NCBI GenBank assembly: GCA_037176845.1
Contig: JAYKXP010000002.1
Span: forward strand, 62,001-126,000
Length of the DNA stretch: 64,000 bases
Source: Paramarasmius palmivorus
Lineage: Eukaryota; Basidiomycota; Agaricomycetes; Agaricales; Marasmiaceae
Direction of reading: 5' to 3'
Below are positions 1-10,982 of this stretch, in pieces. The notes under the pieces are model-generated. The model worked only from the letters and a program-made list of their open reading frames with translations, was not told where the DNA came from and did no database searches. How positions within the stretch are numbered: the first letter of the stretch is position 1; the number at the start of each line of letters is the position of its first letter. A program made the translations under genes and the position numbers.

Positions 1-1500
1 TGTCAGACTCGAAAGCACAATGGAGCAACCAAACACTCCCTCGACTCTGTTTGTGGATCAGGGTCCATGTAAATCTCGACAGAAAGAATCGCGTACATTC
101 TCTTCCGAGTCTTCCCGGAGAGTGAGAAACGGTTCGGAAACGCACTTTCCTAGGCGATTCGAAGTATGTACGTTGGAGGTGTTGGAGGTCGTGATGGGGA
201 AGAATACCAGCTGGTACCAGTGTACATGTTGAAAAGACGTCGACCTGTACCGGAGGTGAGCGGACCGCGTGGTGGTAACTCATTGATGTCGTCATCGTCC
301 AGCGCGTCTTTCCCATCAACGTTTCAACCTGAAAAACCTTTTGAAAACTTTTTGATCCTCGAGCTATACCACACCAACCGGTTTGACTCAGGCCCTTCTC
401 TGGACCATCATATTCGCTCCATTTATTCGTGCTGGTCGTCAAGAACATGGGAAGCTGCGAGTCTGCTGTTCGTTGTTTAGATACCCTTTATCCCATTCCT
501 CCTTGTTGACGCTCCAAAAGTTCACCAGAACACCATGACTGCTGGTCAGGACAACTAGAAGAGCATTCATCCGGACTTGCAGGGTGACTGTCGAACTTTT
601 CGCAAATGTCTGGATGCTGATTGAACACATCGAACGCAGTATCGTCAATTTATTCGCCTCAGGGATGGTACAAGTCGAAGCACTGGTTCATGAGATACCG
701 GTCTTTGCTAATCGTGTTCAGTAGACCGAAGACGAGACATGTGGAGGGATTATTGGAGGTACGGCCAACAATTCTTCACTAGATACAACGACATTCTCAG
801 CGCCTTTTGCAGAGGTGGAAGAGGGTAGTAGAGCTTGGCCAGCTCCGGCGAGAATGACTTTGAAGGGCCATCCTTGTCCCTGTTGTACAATTTGGCATGG
901 TGAGAAGCCACGCCCAATATCCCTGCATTTGGATGCTCTGGATTGGCCATACGTCGAATGGTGAGCCGAAATGCAGTTAGCTGAATATCCAATGCTAATC
1001 CGCGATGCGCTCAAAGCTAAATCGATTCATTGGAAGCTTTGAATATCGTACCCACACCTGGCTGGACGCGAGTGAAATCCATCACTGGTTCTAAATATTA
1101 AAGAAGCTAGGCTACGGTTTCGAGCTTGGACTGTGCGCAGATATATACCGCAATCCTGCAAGAAAGTGTGCTCGTCCTCTGCGCACACCATGTCTAAAAA
1201 CCTGACCAGGTTCTTTCGCTCTTGATCTCTTCCACGCTATCGGCGGAGTCGAGTATCGGGACTTGGCAAGGCGTATATTTTGCACTGTCAACCAGCATTA
1301 CTCAATTGCAACGCACGATAATAATCAACCGCTCGCCATTTCAAGTTTCGCTCAGCCTCCATATTTTGGTCTACATCATCGAAGGCTTATCACGGGCATG
1401 TCATTGACGCTCGTCTACATATTTGTTCACGCGTCCCACTTGCCGCTTTAACTGCACGGGATGCTGTGCAGTGATGTTTTTTCTTTGTATCCTTTGTCCA
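1..1500. other. Decayed cassette remnants and spacer
   Basis: No intact gene is visible. Bases about 270-400 resemble the reversed upstream region of family B genes, as seen near 25.0 kb and 9.9-10.0 kb. Bases about 530-660 resemble a family A exon 1/exon 2 junction: the text around 610-650 matches the acceptor and start of exon 2 of later copies. The rest (about 700-1500) is spacer and putative upstream region for family A copy 1. Short reading frames here look like chance. This suggests a further cassette runs off the left edge of the window. Confidence 0.45.
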
Positions 1501-1551
1501 CAACCGGTACCCTCACTTTTCAGCACCTTATACATCTTCGCTGAGACTACT

Positions 1552-3760
1552 ATGGCCGTCATTGGAAGTCGTGATCTCACGATTGGAAGTGCGATCAACA
1601 TCGTACACGGTGATCAGCGTAATCAAACTATTCAAGTTCGGGTACAGGGAACAGGGCGAGCAGGAAAGCAACGGCGGGTTCATGAGGAAGGAGATGGGCT
1701 TGAGTTGATTGACGAAGTGAGTAGACCGCCTGACTTAATTGTGAACGCTGGAACGCTGATTAGGAGTTGAGCGCAGTATCGTAACATTCACCTTGGCGAT
1801 ATCTACAAAGTCAAGCAAGTTGGATCTCGCGAGGTTTGGTACGATTGCATCGAGAATGGAAGACTCGACTTCAAGTGTGTCGAAAAACGAACCTATTATC
1901 ATGCAAAGGTCTACGGAGACGACAGGGTATATACAGGGATCACATATGGCGGGGAAGGTGCACCAGAGGTAGTTTCACGCCTGTTCTGCACGCTAAGCTT
2001 GTCTGCTCATCCTGAATATTAGCTTTGGAAGGAAGATTTCGCGAGATACTCTGGGTCCCAGTACGTAACTTACTGATATCACCTCCGCAGCGCTGACACT
2101 GACAGCACTTACAGCGATTCTGCCATGATATGGCAGCTTTTCGGAGTAAATCGCTCAACGGTTCCAGCGCTTATCTTTTATGACGGTTCGTGAACAGCTC
2201 TACTACTATCCGCGCAGGATATCAAGTACATGTTCAGAGTGGCTACCTATGGCTCATCTCTGCTCAATCAACGACAAATTTTGGACGACGATGTATGCCA
2301 CACTTCTATCGGTGAGCGGCTTCATTACCGACATAGCAAACTGCTTATACGTGTGTCAGAAACGTCTACATTGCGATTACCAGGAACTCTGGTTGAACTC
2401 ACAGAGTGGTCACTTCTCTTGCGGACCTCAAGGACCATACTACCGGAGTGGACAAGTATCAGCAAATCTTGTTGAGGATCTACGTTCTACAGCAGAGATG
2501 CTCCAAATCGATACATGTGTCGAGTTTCTGAGCAAATCGTCTTTGAACCTCGACGGCGACGTTGTGGATTTTGCCTCCTGGTTGTGTTGGGGGAACGACA
2601 TATGCATCAATGACCTATTCGGTATTGAGCATCATTGTGGTCGTCCCTGCGTACAAGCTGATGGGGTGGTCATCAACTGGGACAGGAAGGGTGAAGGTTG
2701 CTGTCGGCGGCTGGTGCCTAAAGGCTACATTCACAACGAGGTCTTCGACTTTCTAGATAACCTGCGCTTTGGCAGTATTTATTTGGGTCGACAGCGCTGC
2801 GAGATTGCCAGGAAAGCACAGGTCCATTTATACTACTTCGATGAACTCCACGAGTTCCCGGCACTCGTCGATCGGACACTCATTGAAGGAGGGATGACAA
2901 GGTCAGTAGCTGTCATCTCTTGAATGCCGAAATTACTGATGTCTTTTTCAGGTTCTTATTTGACTTTGATGCGTCAGGATCCCCTCTTGTAGGCACCCTC
3001 AGAGTTTCCCATAGCCCGAACTTTGTTGTTAATGGACGGACTTGGCTACCGCAAGCCCACCATCACTTCACGTGTGACGATGATATCGAGAGCTGTTGTA
3101 TGTCTGCGCCATTATATCGTTCGAGCATCACTAATCCGACCACTGTAGTTCTGTTGAATTTCTTCGTTCTCATACACGGGTTTTATCCGCGGCCGACTAG
3201 TTCACCGAGATCCAAGCCTGACAATCGAGAGGATGGCTCGTGTGGTACGGCAGCCAAGCCCACCGTCTATTTCTTTGTGCGGCCACTGCCTGTACAGCTC
3301 TCAGAAGTCAAGGATTGGCTAAACAGCGAACCGATCTTTTGGTCTTTCGATGAAAATGGCATAACGCGGATCCCAGAATCCACGCGCGAAGAACTGGGTC
3401 TACCCGACATGACTCTGGGTGACCCTCAGGTAACACTTCGTGCATGGCCAAAACATCATTACGACGCCATTCACAAATGGCAAATTACTAGAGGCTTTGA
3501 CCCATCTACGCCTGACTTTGCTCGTTCTCTCGGGATCCCAATCTTCAAACGTGTCAGGCCGGAGAAGAGACAATTTAAGGAAGTTGCCAAAGGTACGTCG
3601 ATCTTGCTACCACCATTGCGCTAGTCTCAACGCTATTGCAGAGAAAGAGTGTGAAGCACCATCACCCGAAAGGGACGAACTCGACGAATCATTCTTGTCA
3701 CGGTTGTCAAAGTTGTCGTGGTGGCAAGCTGCAGCCGATATCCCCGTCGGATTGATGTGA
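1552..3760 (+). CDS. Family A protein, copy 1 (unknown function)
   Basis: Likely exons: 1552-1716, 1777-1968, 2023-2060, 2115-2185, 2238-2311, 2360-2901, 2952-3097, 3149-3592 and 3642-3760, giving about 596 residues with no internal stop. The order of conserved blocks is a Gly/Asn-rich N-terminus containing HGDQRNQT, a LGDIYKV block, YGDDRVYTG, LWKEDF, a PALIFYDEWLPMAHLC block, a WLNSQSGHFSCGP block, AHHHF, and a FFVRPL / FDENG / WPKHHYDAIHKWQ region. It ends in SFLSRLSKLSWWQA. No signal peptide or membrane segment is seen. I know similar proteins only as a large uncharacterised agaricomycete family. The start was chosen because all copies begin with a short M-[AT]-[FV] segment here. This copy alone has an extra intron (2061-2114) splitting exon 3. 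It faces a family B remnant tail to tail. Confidence 0.8.
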
Positions 3761-4008
3761 CTGGCAGTACTATTCAGCTGTTTTATCCTCAGATTTCGAC
3801 CTGATTCATCACGCTCCAGTCGACCCATGTTACCTATCTCTCTCCTTTTAATATCCCGACCTATACAGTGAAGTTTATGCTTTGAATTATATTCTCTTTT
3901 CGGCCCATCGAATACCTATTATCTATTTCTATTTTCCATTCAGACTTGGTGACAAAACCAGAGACGACTGTTCACTGAACATTTATAGAGATTTGCAAGG
4001 TAACGAAT

Positions 4009-4950
4009 CTACACGGTATAGTTGCCATTTCTTTCGACGGGCTTGAGCAAGGTCAACGCTGGATGTAAGTCAAGAAGTGTGAAGACCAGCCCAATTCCTT
4101 CACCTCTCGACACCACCTGGGTTTCGCTTGAAGCTGTAGCCTCCAGCGCACACTCCATTGTATTATCCACACCCAGCCTCCCACACCCGTGATTCATCAC
4201 CTCCAAGGGAAACACCATAGTGTTAGGTAAAGGTGTACCCAGTACACTGGTCATATTCGAGTGTCTTCCTTCGCCGACTCGTCACCAGCCCGACTGCTCA
4301 ACCCGTCACCTTCCCTGTCCTCCTCAAAGTTGCTTATCACAATTAACTCCCGCCATAAAGCGCGTATGCCTGCTGCGATTAGACTTGTAGACTGTGACGT
4401 GAGTCCGTTTTTGCCTCCTTATACTTTGTGCATTCGAGTTTGGCGCTGGGGTTGAGACAAAGACGGCTGAGGGATTTTGGGGATGGAAAGAGGATGTTTG
4501 GTGTACGGTGATGCTTCATGTTGGGTGCTCTTGGCTTGGGCAGGTATGTCTGTGCGGTGCCGCAATTTATAACAGTGAGAAGAGAGAAATATCAGTCACC
4601 ATCAACGTTGAGTATGGCTAAAACAAGGGACTGGAAAGGCAGTACTCACAGCCCATAAGCAGTCAACCATACTACAGCAGTAACCATACTCAGGATACGC
4701 CTCTTTTGACAATGGTACGAGCGAGTCAATGACTGATGAGGACAAAAGGAATATCAAAGGTGATCGCGTTTCGATGTTGCGTTTATACGTCTGACCGGAA
4801 GGTCAGGATAAGTTAAAGGTCAACAATATCCCTGGTTCAAAAGGCTTCGAGAGGTACGAGGCATTGATGGCAGTAGCGGTTGAAACGTTGATGTCCGAAT
4901 GCCGCGGAAGCGTCTCTCTTTCTCCCGTCACCTTGACAGTACATCTTCGC
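4009..4950 (-). pseudogene. Family B membrane-protein relic
   Basis: Reading the minus strand, LGTPLPNTMVF near 4.2 kb matches the SLPGTPLPNATF segment of the intact family B gene at 16-18 kb. The stretch near 4.33-4.40 kb matches the coding part for LIAEGKRALG, with many substitutions and indels. No continuous reading frame survives. It lies just downstream of family A copy 1 in tail-to-tail orientation, the same pairing as in the other cassettes. The upstream limit is approximate. Confidence 0.6.
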
Positions 4951-5174
4951 TCAGACTCGTCTTTGAATCATCATCTTCGCTCATTTAATCCATCCAAAAG
5001 TCCTGTTCATGCTATTTGTTTATGCTGGTCATCAAGAAAAGCAGGAGTAGGATGCTTGCATGTCCGCGGTTCGTCGTTTTGATTACCTTCATCTACCTGT
5101 TCCTTCACATTGAATGGTCTGCACGCCCACCAGAAACACCACGGCCTTCGTTCTGCATCCGAAAACGCGACCGG

Positions 5175-5520
5175 CATCGTAAATGGCGACTAATACCGAC
5201 CCGAAAAGCATTCGCCAGCGCTATCCCGACAACGAGGATCAGGCAAGAGTTAGAGCAACCGCAAACTCAAGAGAAGGCGGATAGGCTTTTGTATTGAGCG
5301 CGATGTGAGTGACCGTCGAACACTTGATACGAGTATCTGAATGCTGATTAGACACAGCATCGTCTCGGAGACCTCTACAAAGCAGAGGCCGCTGATTTGG
5401 GACGTTGGACGATGCCGGTGCTTAAAGAAAAGACTCAGAACAGATTGCTGGAGGTCAGCCCAACATCTATACGACAAATATGACGACAGTCTCAACGCCT
5501 TTTACAGAAACAGAAGTGCT
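5175..5520 (+). pseudogene. Family A 5' exon relic
   Basis: A short segment around 5.33-5.40 kb retains an acceptor followed by bases resembling exon 2 of family A (the LGDIYKVE block), preceded by a degraded exon 1. The frame stops soon after. Equivalent relics occur in other cassettes at about 10.2, 21.8, 24.7, 38.1 and 42.0 kb. They mark an older, mostly erased layer of family A duplication between the family B upstream region and the next full family A copy. Confidence 0.45.
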
Positions 5521-6069
5521 CAATCCAGCTCTCGAGGATGGCTTGTGACTGAATGGTCTTCGAGTTGGCGCGGTGGGAGGTTGTGTCTGATATCTCTGCG
5601 TGGCTCAAGCGTAGACGTCGCAAATCGGTGAGCCAAAGTGCCGTCAACACCTGTATTCAATGCTAAGGCAACGTACCTCAAAGGCAGTTCGATTTGATGC
5701 AGAAGGATTGAGTGCGAGAACACAAGACCTTCGGTGTGTACCTTAGCCGTACTTGTACATATCAGAGCCTGGTGAAATCCATCATTGATTCTCAAGGAAG
5801 TTCAAGGAGTCTGGTCACGATGCCGAGCTCGGAGCGAGAACAATGCTGAAATCTAGCAAGGGGATGAGTTTGACTTCAAACGCTCACCATCTTCATCGGT
5901 CTAGGAATCTGTCCACGTTCTGTCACTTGGTCTCTTCTCCGTACCCTCGGCGTCGAGAACAGGCGGACTTTGACGCTCAGCGCCATGGTAACTGCAACGC
6001 ACGAACCGTAATCATTCATTTATTCATATCGGGTGTTCGTCCATCTCAATATCGCATTGGGCATCGCCA

Positions 6070-6122
6070 AAGACTTCTCACGCCATGGGTGCTCGTATAC
6101 TCATTATGGGAGATGCTGTCCA
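6070..6122 (+). promoter_or_regulatory. Conserved family A upstream box
   Basis: A block containing GTGCTCGTATACTC and a following TATGGGAGATGCT lies about 120-175 bp before the copy 2 ATG. Its reverse complement recurs upstream of copies 4, 5, 6 and 7. Conservation in a non-coding position at constant distance suggests a core promoter or binding site. The role is inferred. Confidence 0.5.
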
Positions 6123-6243
6123 TGCGAACTTGTGCCGTCAAGACAACACACATATGATGTGGTGGGACTGCTGTACATCTTCATTCCCCCTGCCCACAAC
6201 TCCAATCTGCTTCAGCAACTTGCTCATCTTTACCGGGACTGCC

Positions 6244-8418
6244 ATGGCCTTCAATGGGAACCGCAATCTCACAATTGAGAGCGCGACCAATACTGTATAC
6301 CGCGATCAGCACAATCAAACCATCAACTTCCACATCGGAAGAGTTGAGGAGCAGCAATCGGTTCAGAGGAAAGAGCATGGGCTCGAGCTGATTGACGAGG
6401 TGAGTAGACTACCTGAGCTCGTTGTGGACTTCGCAACACTGATTAGACATTGAACGCAGTATCGCAATATTCGCCTTGGGGATATCTACAAAGTCGAAGA
6501 AATTGGATCTGATGGAACATGGGAGAGAGGCTGGGATGATAATGGACAGCGTGTTTGGAAGTATATCCGCGAACGAGTCTGGTACCGTGTAAGGCTCTAT
6601 GGGGACGACAAGGCATATACAGGAGTCACATACGGTGGCAGAGATGCATCGAATGTAGCGTCATGCCCGCTCTCCTTGTTAAAATTGAATGCTCATCCTG
6701 AATGACAGCTTTGGAAGGAAGATTTTGCGAAGTATTCCGGGTCACACGATCTCGACGATTCTGCCACGATATGGCAACTACACTGTATAAATCGTTCAAA
6801 AGTTCCTGCACTTATCTTTTATGACGGTTCGTGATGGTGTTGTTACTATTTGTGCACAGTACCGAGCACCTGTTCAGAGTGGCTACCTATGGCTCATCTC
6901 TGCTCAAATCCGGCCAATCTTTTGACGATCATGTATGCCGAGCTTCTTGCTGTGGGTAATTTCTTTTTCAATACAGCCAATCGCTTATATGTGTGTCAGA
7001 AATATCTACAGTGTGATTCCTGGGACATCTGGTTGAACTCACAGAGCGGCCAATTCTCTTGTGGACCTAAGGGGCCATTCTACTTCGGGGGAGTGAATCC
7101 AAGAGATCAATATATCGTCGAGGATCTACCTTCTACAGAAGATATGCTCCAAGCTGATGTCTGTGTCCGGTTCCTGAGTAAACCGTCTTTGAACCTTGAT
7201 GAATACTTTTTACGTGCTGCCGCCTTTTCTTCGTTCGGTCAACACGACAAATGCCTCAGCCGTTTCTTTGGCATTGAGCATCATTGCACTCCAGCCTGCT
7301 TATCTTGGAGACTCTTCTTCGCACGGGGCCCAAGCAACGGAGATCTTTGGCAACGAACGAACGTTGACGCCTACATTCACAACGAAGTTTTGGACTTTCT
7401 TCAAAATTCGCGTTTTGATACTATATATTCGGGTCGACAGCGTTGCGAGATTGCCAGAATAGCACCAGGGCTTTTAATAGGGAATTTCGAGCGGGACCAC
7501 TTTCCACTTCATGATCCAAAGCTTGTGGAAGGAATGACCCGGTCGGTGGCCATTTGAATGCCAAAATCACAAATACTAAGTTTTCGTTCATCGATAGGTT
7601 CTCATCGCACTCGAACTCAAGGTGGCCAGGATCTGAGGCTACGCTTCGAAGTGCCCATACCAAAGGCTATTACCTTGATGATATTGGTCAGACCTGGCTG
7701 TCGCGTGCTCACCACCACTTTGGGTGTGATGCCAACGGTATCGAGAATTGCTGTACGTCTGCGCTGTTCCATCGTCTGATTGACTAATCCACCTGAACTG
7801 TAGGTTACATGACTTTCTGGGCTGAGATAAGCATCGACCAGCGTCAGCCCATTAGTTCATTAGGATCCAAAAATGACCGACACAGTGATCAACAGGAGGA
7901 TCCCACAATTTATCTCTTTATTCGGCCGCTCACAAGACTGTCAGAAGTTGAGGATTGGCTGAACGGCGAGCCGTTCTTTTGGTCTCTCGATGAAAATGGC
8001 ACAACGCAGATTCCGGAGTCCACGCGTGAACAACTTGGTCTACCCACTTTAACTCCGTGCCAACACGCGGAGGTAGACTTCTGGTCATGGCCAAAGTACA
8101 CATACGACGTCGTTTACAAATGGCAAGTTGCCAAAGGCTTTGACCCATCCACACTTGATTTTGCGCATTCTCTCGGGAGGCCGTTATTCGACAGTGACAC
8201 GCCAGAGCAGAGTCGATCCGAGGAGGTTGTCAAAGGTACGACAACTTTCCTCTTACCCACCAATACAAAGATATACTCAATGCTTTTTGGTAGAAGAAAG
8301 CGAAAAACCAATAGAGTCCGAGTCGCCCACTACGAGCGATTTCGACGAATCATTCCTGTCGCGGCTGTCGAAGTTATCATGGTGGCAAGCTGCAGATGAT
8401 ATCCCCGCTTTTGGGTGA
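6244..8418 (+). CDS. Family A protein, copy 2 (unknown function)
   Basis: Likely exons: 6244-6399, 6460-6654, 6709-6826, 6878-6951, 7000-7541, 7598-7752, 7804-8235 and 8294-8418, giving about 598 residues with all phases compatible. The intron at 6952-6999 is 48 nt with a GTGGGT donor, so it stays hidden in a continuous frame. Conserved blocks include RDQHNQTINF near residue 20-30, LGDIYKVE, GDDKAYTGVTYGG, LWKEDF, DEWLPMAHLC, IWLNSQSGQFSCGP, FLSKPSLNLD, WLSRAHHHFGC, IYLFIRPLTRLSEVEDWL, FWSLDENGTTQIPES and a KWQVAKGFDPSTLDFAHSL segment. The C-terminus is SFLSRLSKLSWWQA...DIPAFG. An in-frame ATG lies further upstream (6085), but family conservation begins at 6244. No enzyme motif is recognised. 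A decayed family B gene follows 0.3 kb downstream on the opposite strand. Confidence 0.85.
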
Positions 8419-8711
8419 TGTCAACTAGTTCGAATGATTTGTCCCAAGGCTACGAATCTGTTACATTCCGTTTCATCGGATCTATGGCTACTCATATTTC
8501 TTTTTGTCCAGCACTAGATCCCTGCGTTCAAGAATATTCCATACCTATCTTTTTCTACTGCCTTACAGTCCTGGTGGCAGCGTCCTAGTCAAAGTACATA
8601 CTGCATTTATCCAGATCAATACAATTGTACGCTTCTCCATTCACCTTCTCAGTACTGTTGCATAACCATCACTTAACATGTATCGCAACATATACCTTAA
8701 AACCATCATCG

Positions 8712-10010
8712 TCATGTCATAACCCCCAGCAGCTCCAACACCTTACTAGGCCTTAGCCCTCGCTCTCTCCGTCGACTTTCTGATCTCGGAGACTCTCTCT
8801 TCTTTAGCACCAGCCCCGTCGTCGTCGCTGGCGTACTTGGTATGGCAAACGTCACGTCAGGTAATGGTATACCCGTTAAACTCGAGTTTGCGCTTGCGTT
8901 TAAATGCGGTAATCCTCTTCCTCGTCGACTTCCTGAACTTCTCCTCTTGAGCCTTTTCCTCTTTGACTCTGACGACTCAGCATTGAGCTTGGCATCTTCG
9001 TCCACCAGCCGCCTAGCCCGTCGTCTTCTTCGCTCTCTCTACATTCACTCATCATAACCACCTCCCATCCCAACGCGTGTCCGCTTTTTGCGATAAGGGA
9101 AGTAAGCTGCGACGTCAATCTCAGCCTGCCCAGAGTCGTCTCCTCCTTCGGCTTTGTGCGTTTGCGGTACGGGTTATTGAGAGGTGGATTGGGGATGTGC
9201 GTGTGTAAACGTAAAAGCCCCCCAGTTCGACGAAGGTGTGCTAAACGAAAACACACATGTCTGTGACACCGGGGCTGAAATCGTCTTCGTCTGGGTGTGA
9301 GCGCTTGGCACTGTTATCGAGGAGTTCTTAACCTCAAGTTGGCGCTGGTGTGTGCACGTTTGGAGTCGTACCCGTGCACAAGTGAATAGGAAGAGGCGGA
9401 TTCAGTGGGTGGTAGTGGTGCTTCGTATTGTTGGTGCCGGTGGGCATCGGGGTCTTGTTTGGTGGTTGTGATTAGGGCATGAGGCGTATTAGGTGTCGGT
9501 ATATTACACCACGTATAATTCTTGAAAGGGCAAAGGGAAAGGTAGGAAGATCTGAGTCAGCGTTAACGTCGAGTAGGGAGAAATAGGACAAGGAACACGA
9601 TAGACGGAATAACGTTAACATACTCAAAGCCTATAGGTGCTCAACCATAGCAGTAGGCATTAACACAGGTCATCCTAGACCTCCTAGACCGTCCATTGAA
9701 CACCTGTTCTGGTGATTGATAAGAGGCAGAGTTGCAAACTTGTTGGATAAGAGGCGGATGAGGATGAGAAAAGATTCAGAGAGGCCAGAGAAGGCGACAG
9801 AAAGGGTAACATTCCCCAGTTGAGCTTGAGGAAAGGTTAGCGTGGTAATGGTGGCACTTGGAAGGAAGGAAAGTCAGTGACTGGTCAGTGATGTCGTCGC
9901 GTCTCACTGTCAGGCTGCTCTCGATTCCCATCACCAAATCGAAAAAAAAACTTCCAAACCAATTCCTCGAGCTACACCACTGGCCGCTTTTTCTTAGGCT
10001 ATCCGAATCC
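8712..10010 (-). pseudogene. Family B membrane-protein pseudogene
   Basis: Minus-strand segments match the intact family B gene in order: LTSQLTSLIA, EVVMMSECRESEEDDGLGGW, then in another frame MDEDAKL, a RRGRGLPHLNASANSSL segment and PLPDVTF. A one-base loss just after GLGGW shifts the frame, and the C-terminal WESPE..ESMERAR motif is scrambled, so the gene is broken. The upstream region near 9.9-10.0 kb, with a reversed form of ATGGGAATCGAGA, is shared with other family B loci. It is convergent with family A copy 2. Confidence 0.7.
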
Positions 10011-10224
10011 TCAGGACCACCGTTTCGTCCGCTTACTCTCCCTCAAGTTTGTGCCAGCCGTGCCTCGTTAAGAACATGCGTTTCTGCAGGCTTGCGGTTC
10101 ATAACAAGTGCGTCCCGTTATAAAGGATTGTTTCAAGACTATGCTGTTTATCTTTCAGATACACTTTACCCGATTCCTAGCTGATGCTCATTCACCAGAA
10201 TCACCGTAGCTTTCTTCGGAAGTT

Positions 10225-10330
10225 ATGACTGACTCTGCGATCACGAAACGCGACCAACCTCACGTATCTTGATCAGCACAAAGAGGCCATTTATCCAGAC
10301 ACGACGCGGAACTGTGTTCAAGTAGCGGCA
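10225..10330 (+). pseudogene. Family A exon 1 relic
   Basis: The bases around 10.23-10.30 kb, including ACGAAACGCGACCAA and TTGATCAGCACAAAG, align with the family A exon 1 part that encodes ATN.VYRDQHNQ. The reading frame is lost. It lies between the family B pseudogene and family A copy 3, as the equivalent relics do in other cassettes. No further coding signal is seen from 10.33 to 10.98 kb. Confidence 0.5.
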
Positions 10331-10982
10331 AACTTGGGAGGATGTGCTTGAATCCGGCTAGTGTAGACATTGTGAAATGGTGAGCCAATTGCGATTGGCA
10401 TGAATATCCAATGCTAAAGCGCTAACCCGCGATGCGCAGCTTACTTAGTTTGGTGGAGGGACGGAGTACGCGAATACAAGGCTTTGGCCCTTGGGCGTGT
10501 ATCGTAACCTATCAGCCTGCTGTAAATGAAATCCATCATCGATTCCAAAGGTCAAACAACATCAGTCATGATTTCACGCTTGGATTGGGAATGGCAGTCC
10601 ACTGCGAGGCGGCGAGCTCGACTTTATACGCCCGATTCAAGATTCAGAAACCTGCCCATACTCCATCTCTCTTAATTCCTTCTCCTTACTCTCAGCGTCG
10701 AGAATAGCCAGGGACTTTGGTGCCCAGTATTACGATGACTCCAACGCATGAACTCTAATCATCCATTCCTCAGCTTCCTCCCCCTTAACTTCGCACCGAG
10801 CATCGCCATGAACTCATCATGTGTTCATATGCTCTGTATTGGTGGATGCTGTTTGTGCGAACAACTTTTGCTGTTAAAGCAACACACGACATAACATGTT
10901 GCACAGCCGCTGTTCATCTTTATCCCCTTTGCCCACAACTCTCACCTGCTTCAGCAAGTGGCTTATCTTTACCAGGACTGTC

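Noticed and set aside
6085..6243. Upstream in-frame start for family A copy 2
   Set aside because: The extension covers the conserved upstream box and is not matched at the protein level in other copies. The conserved protein begins at the ATG at 6244.
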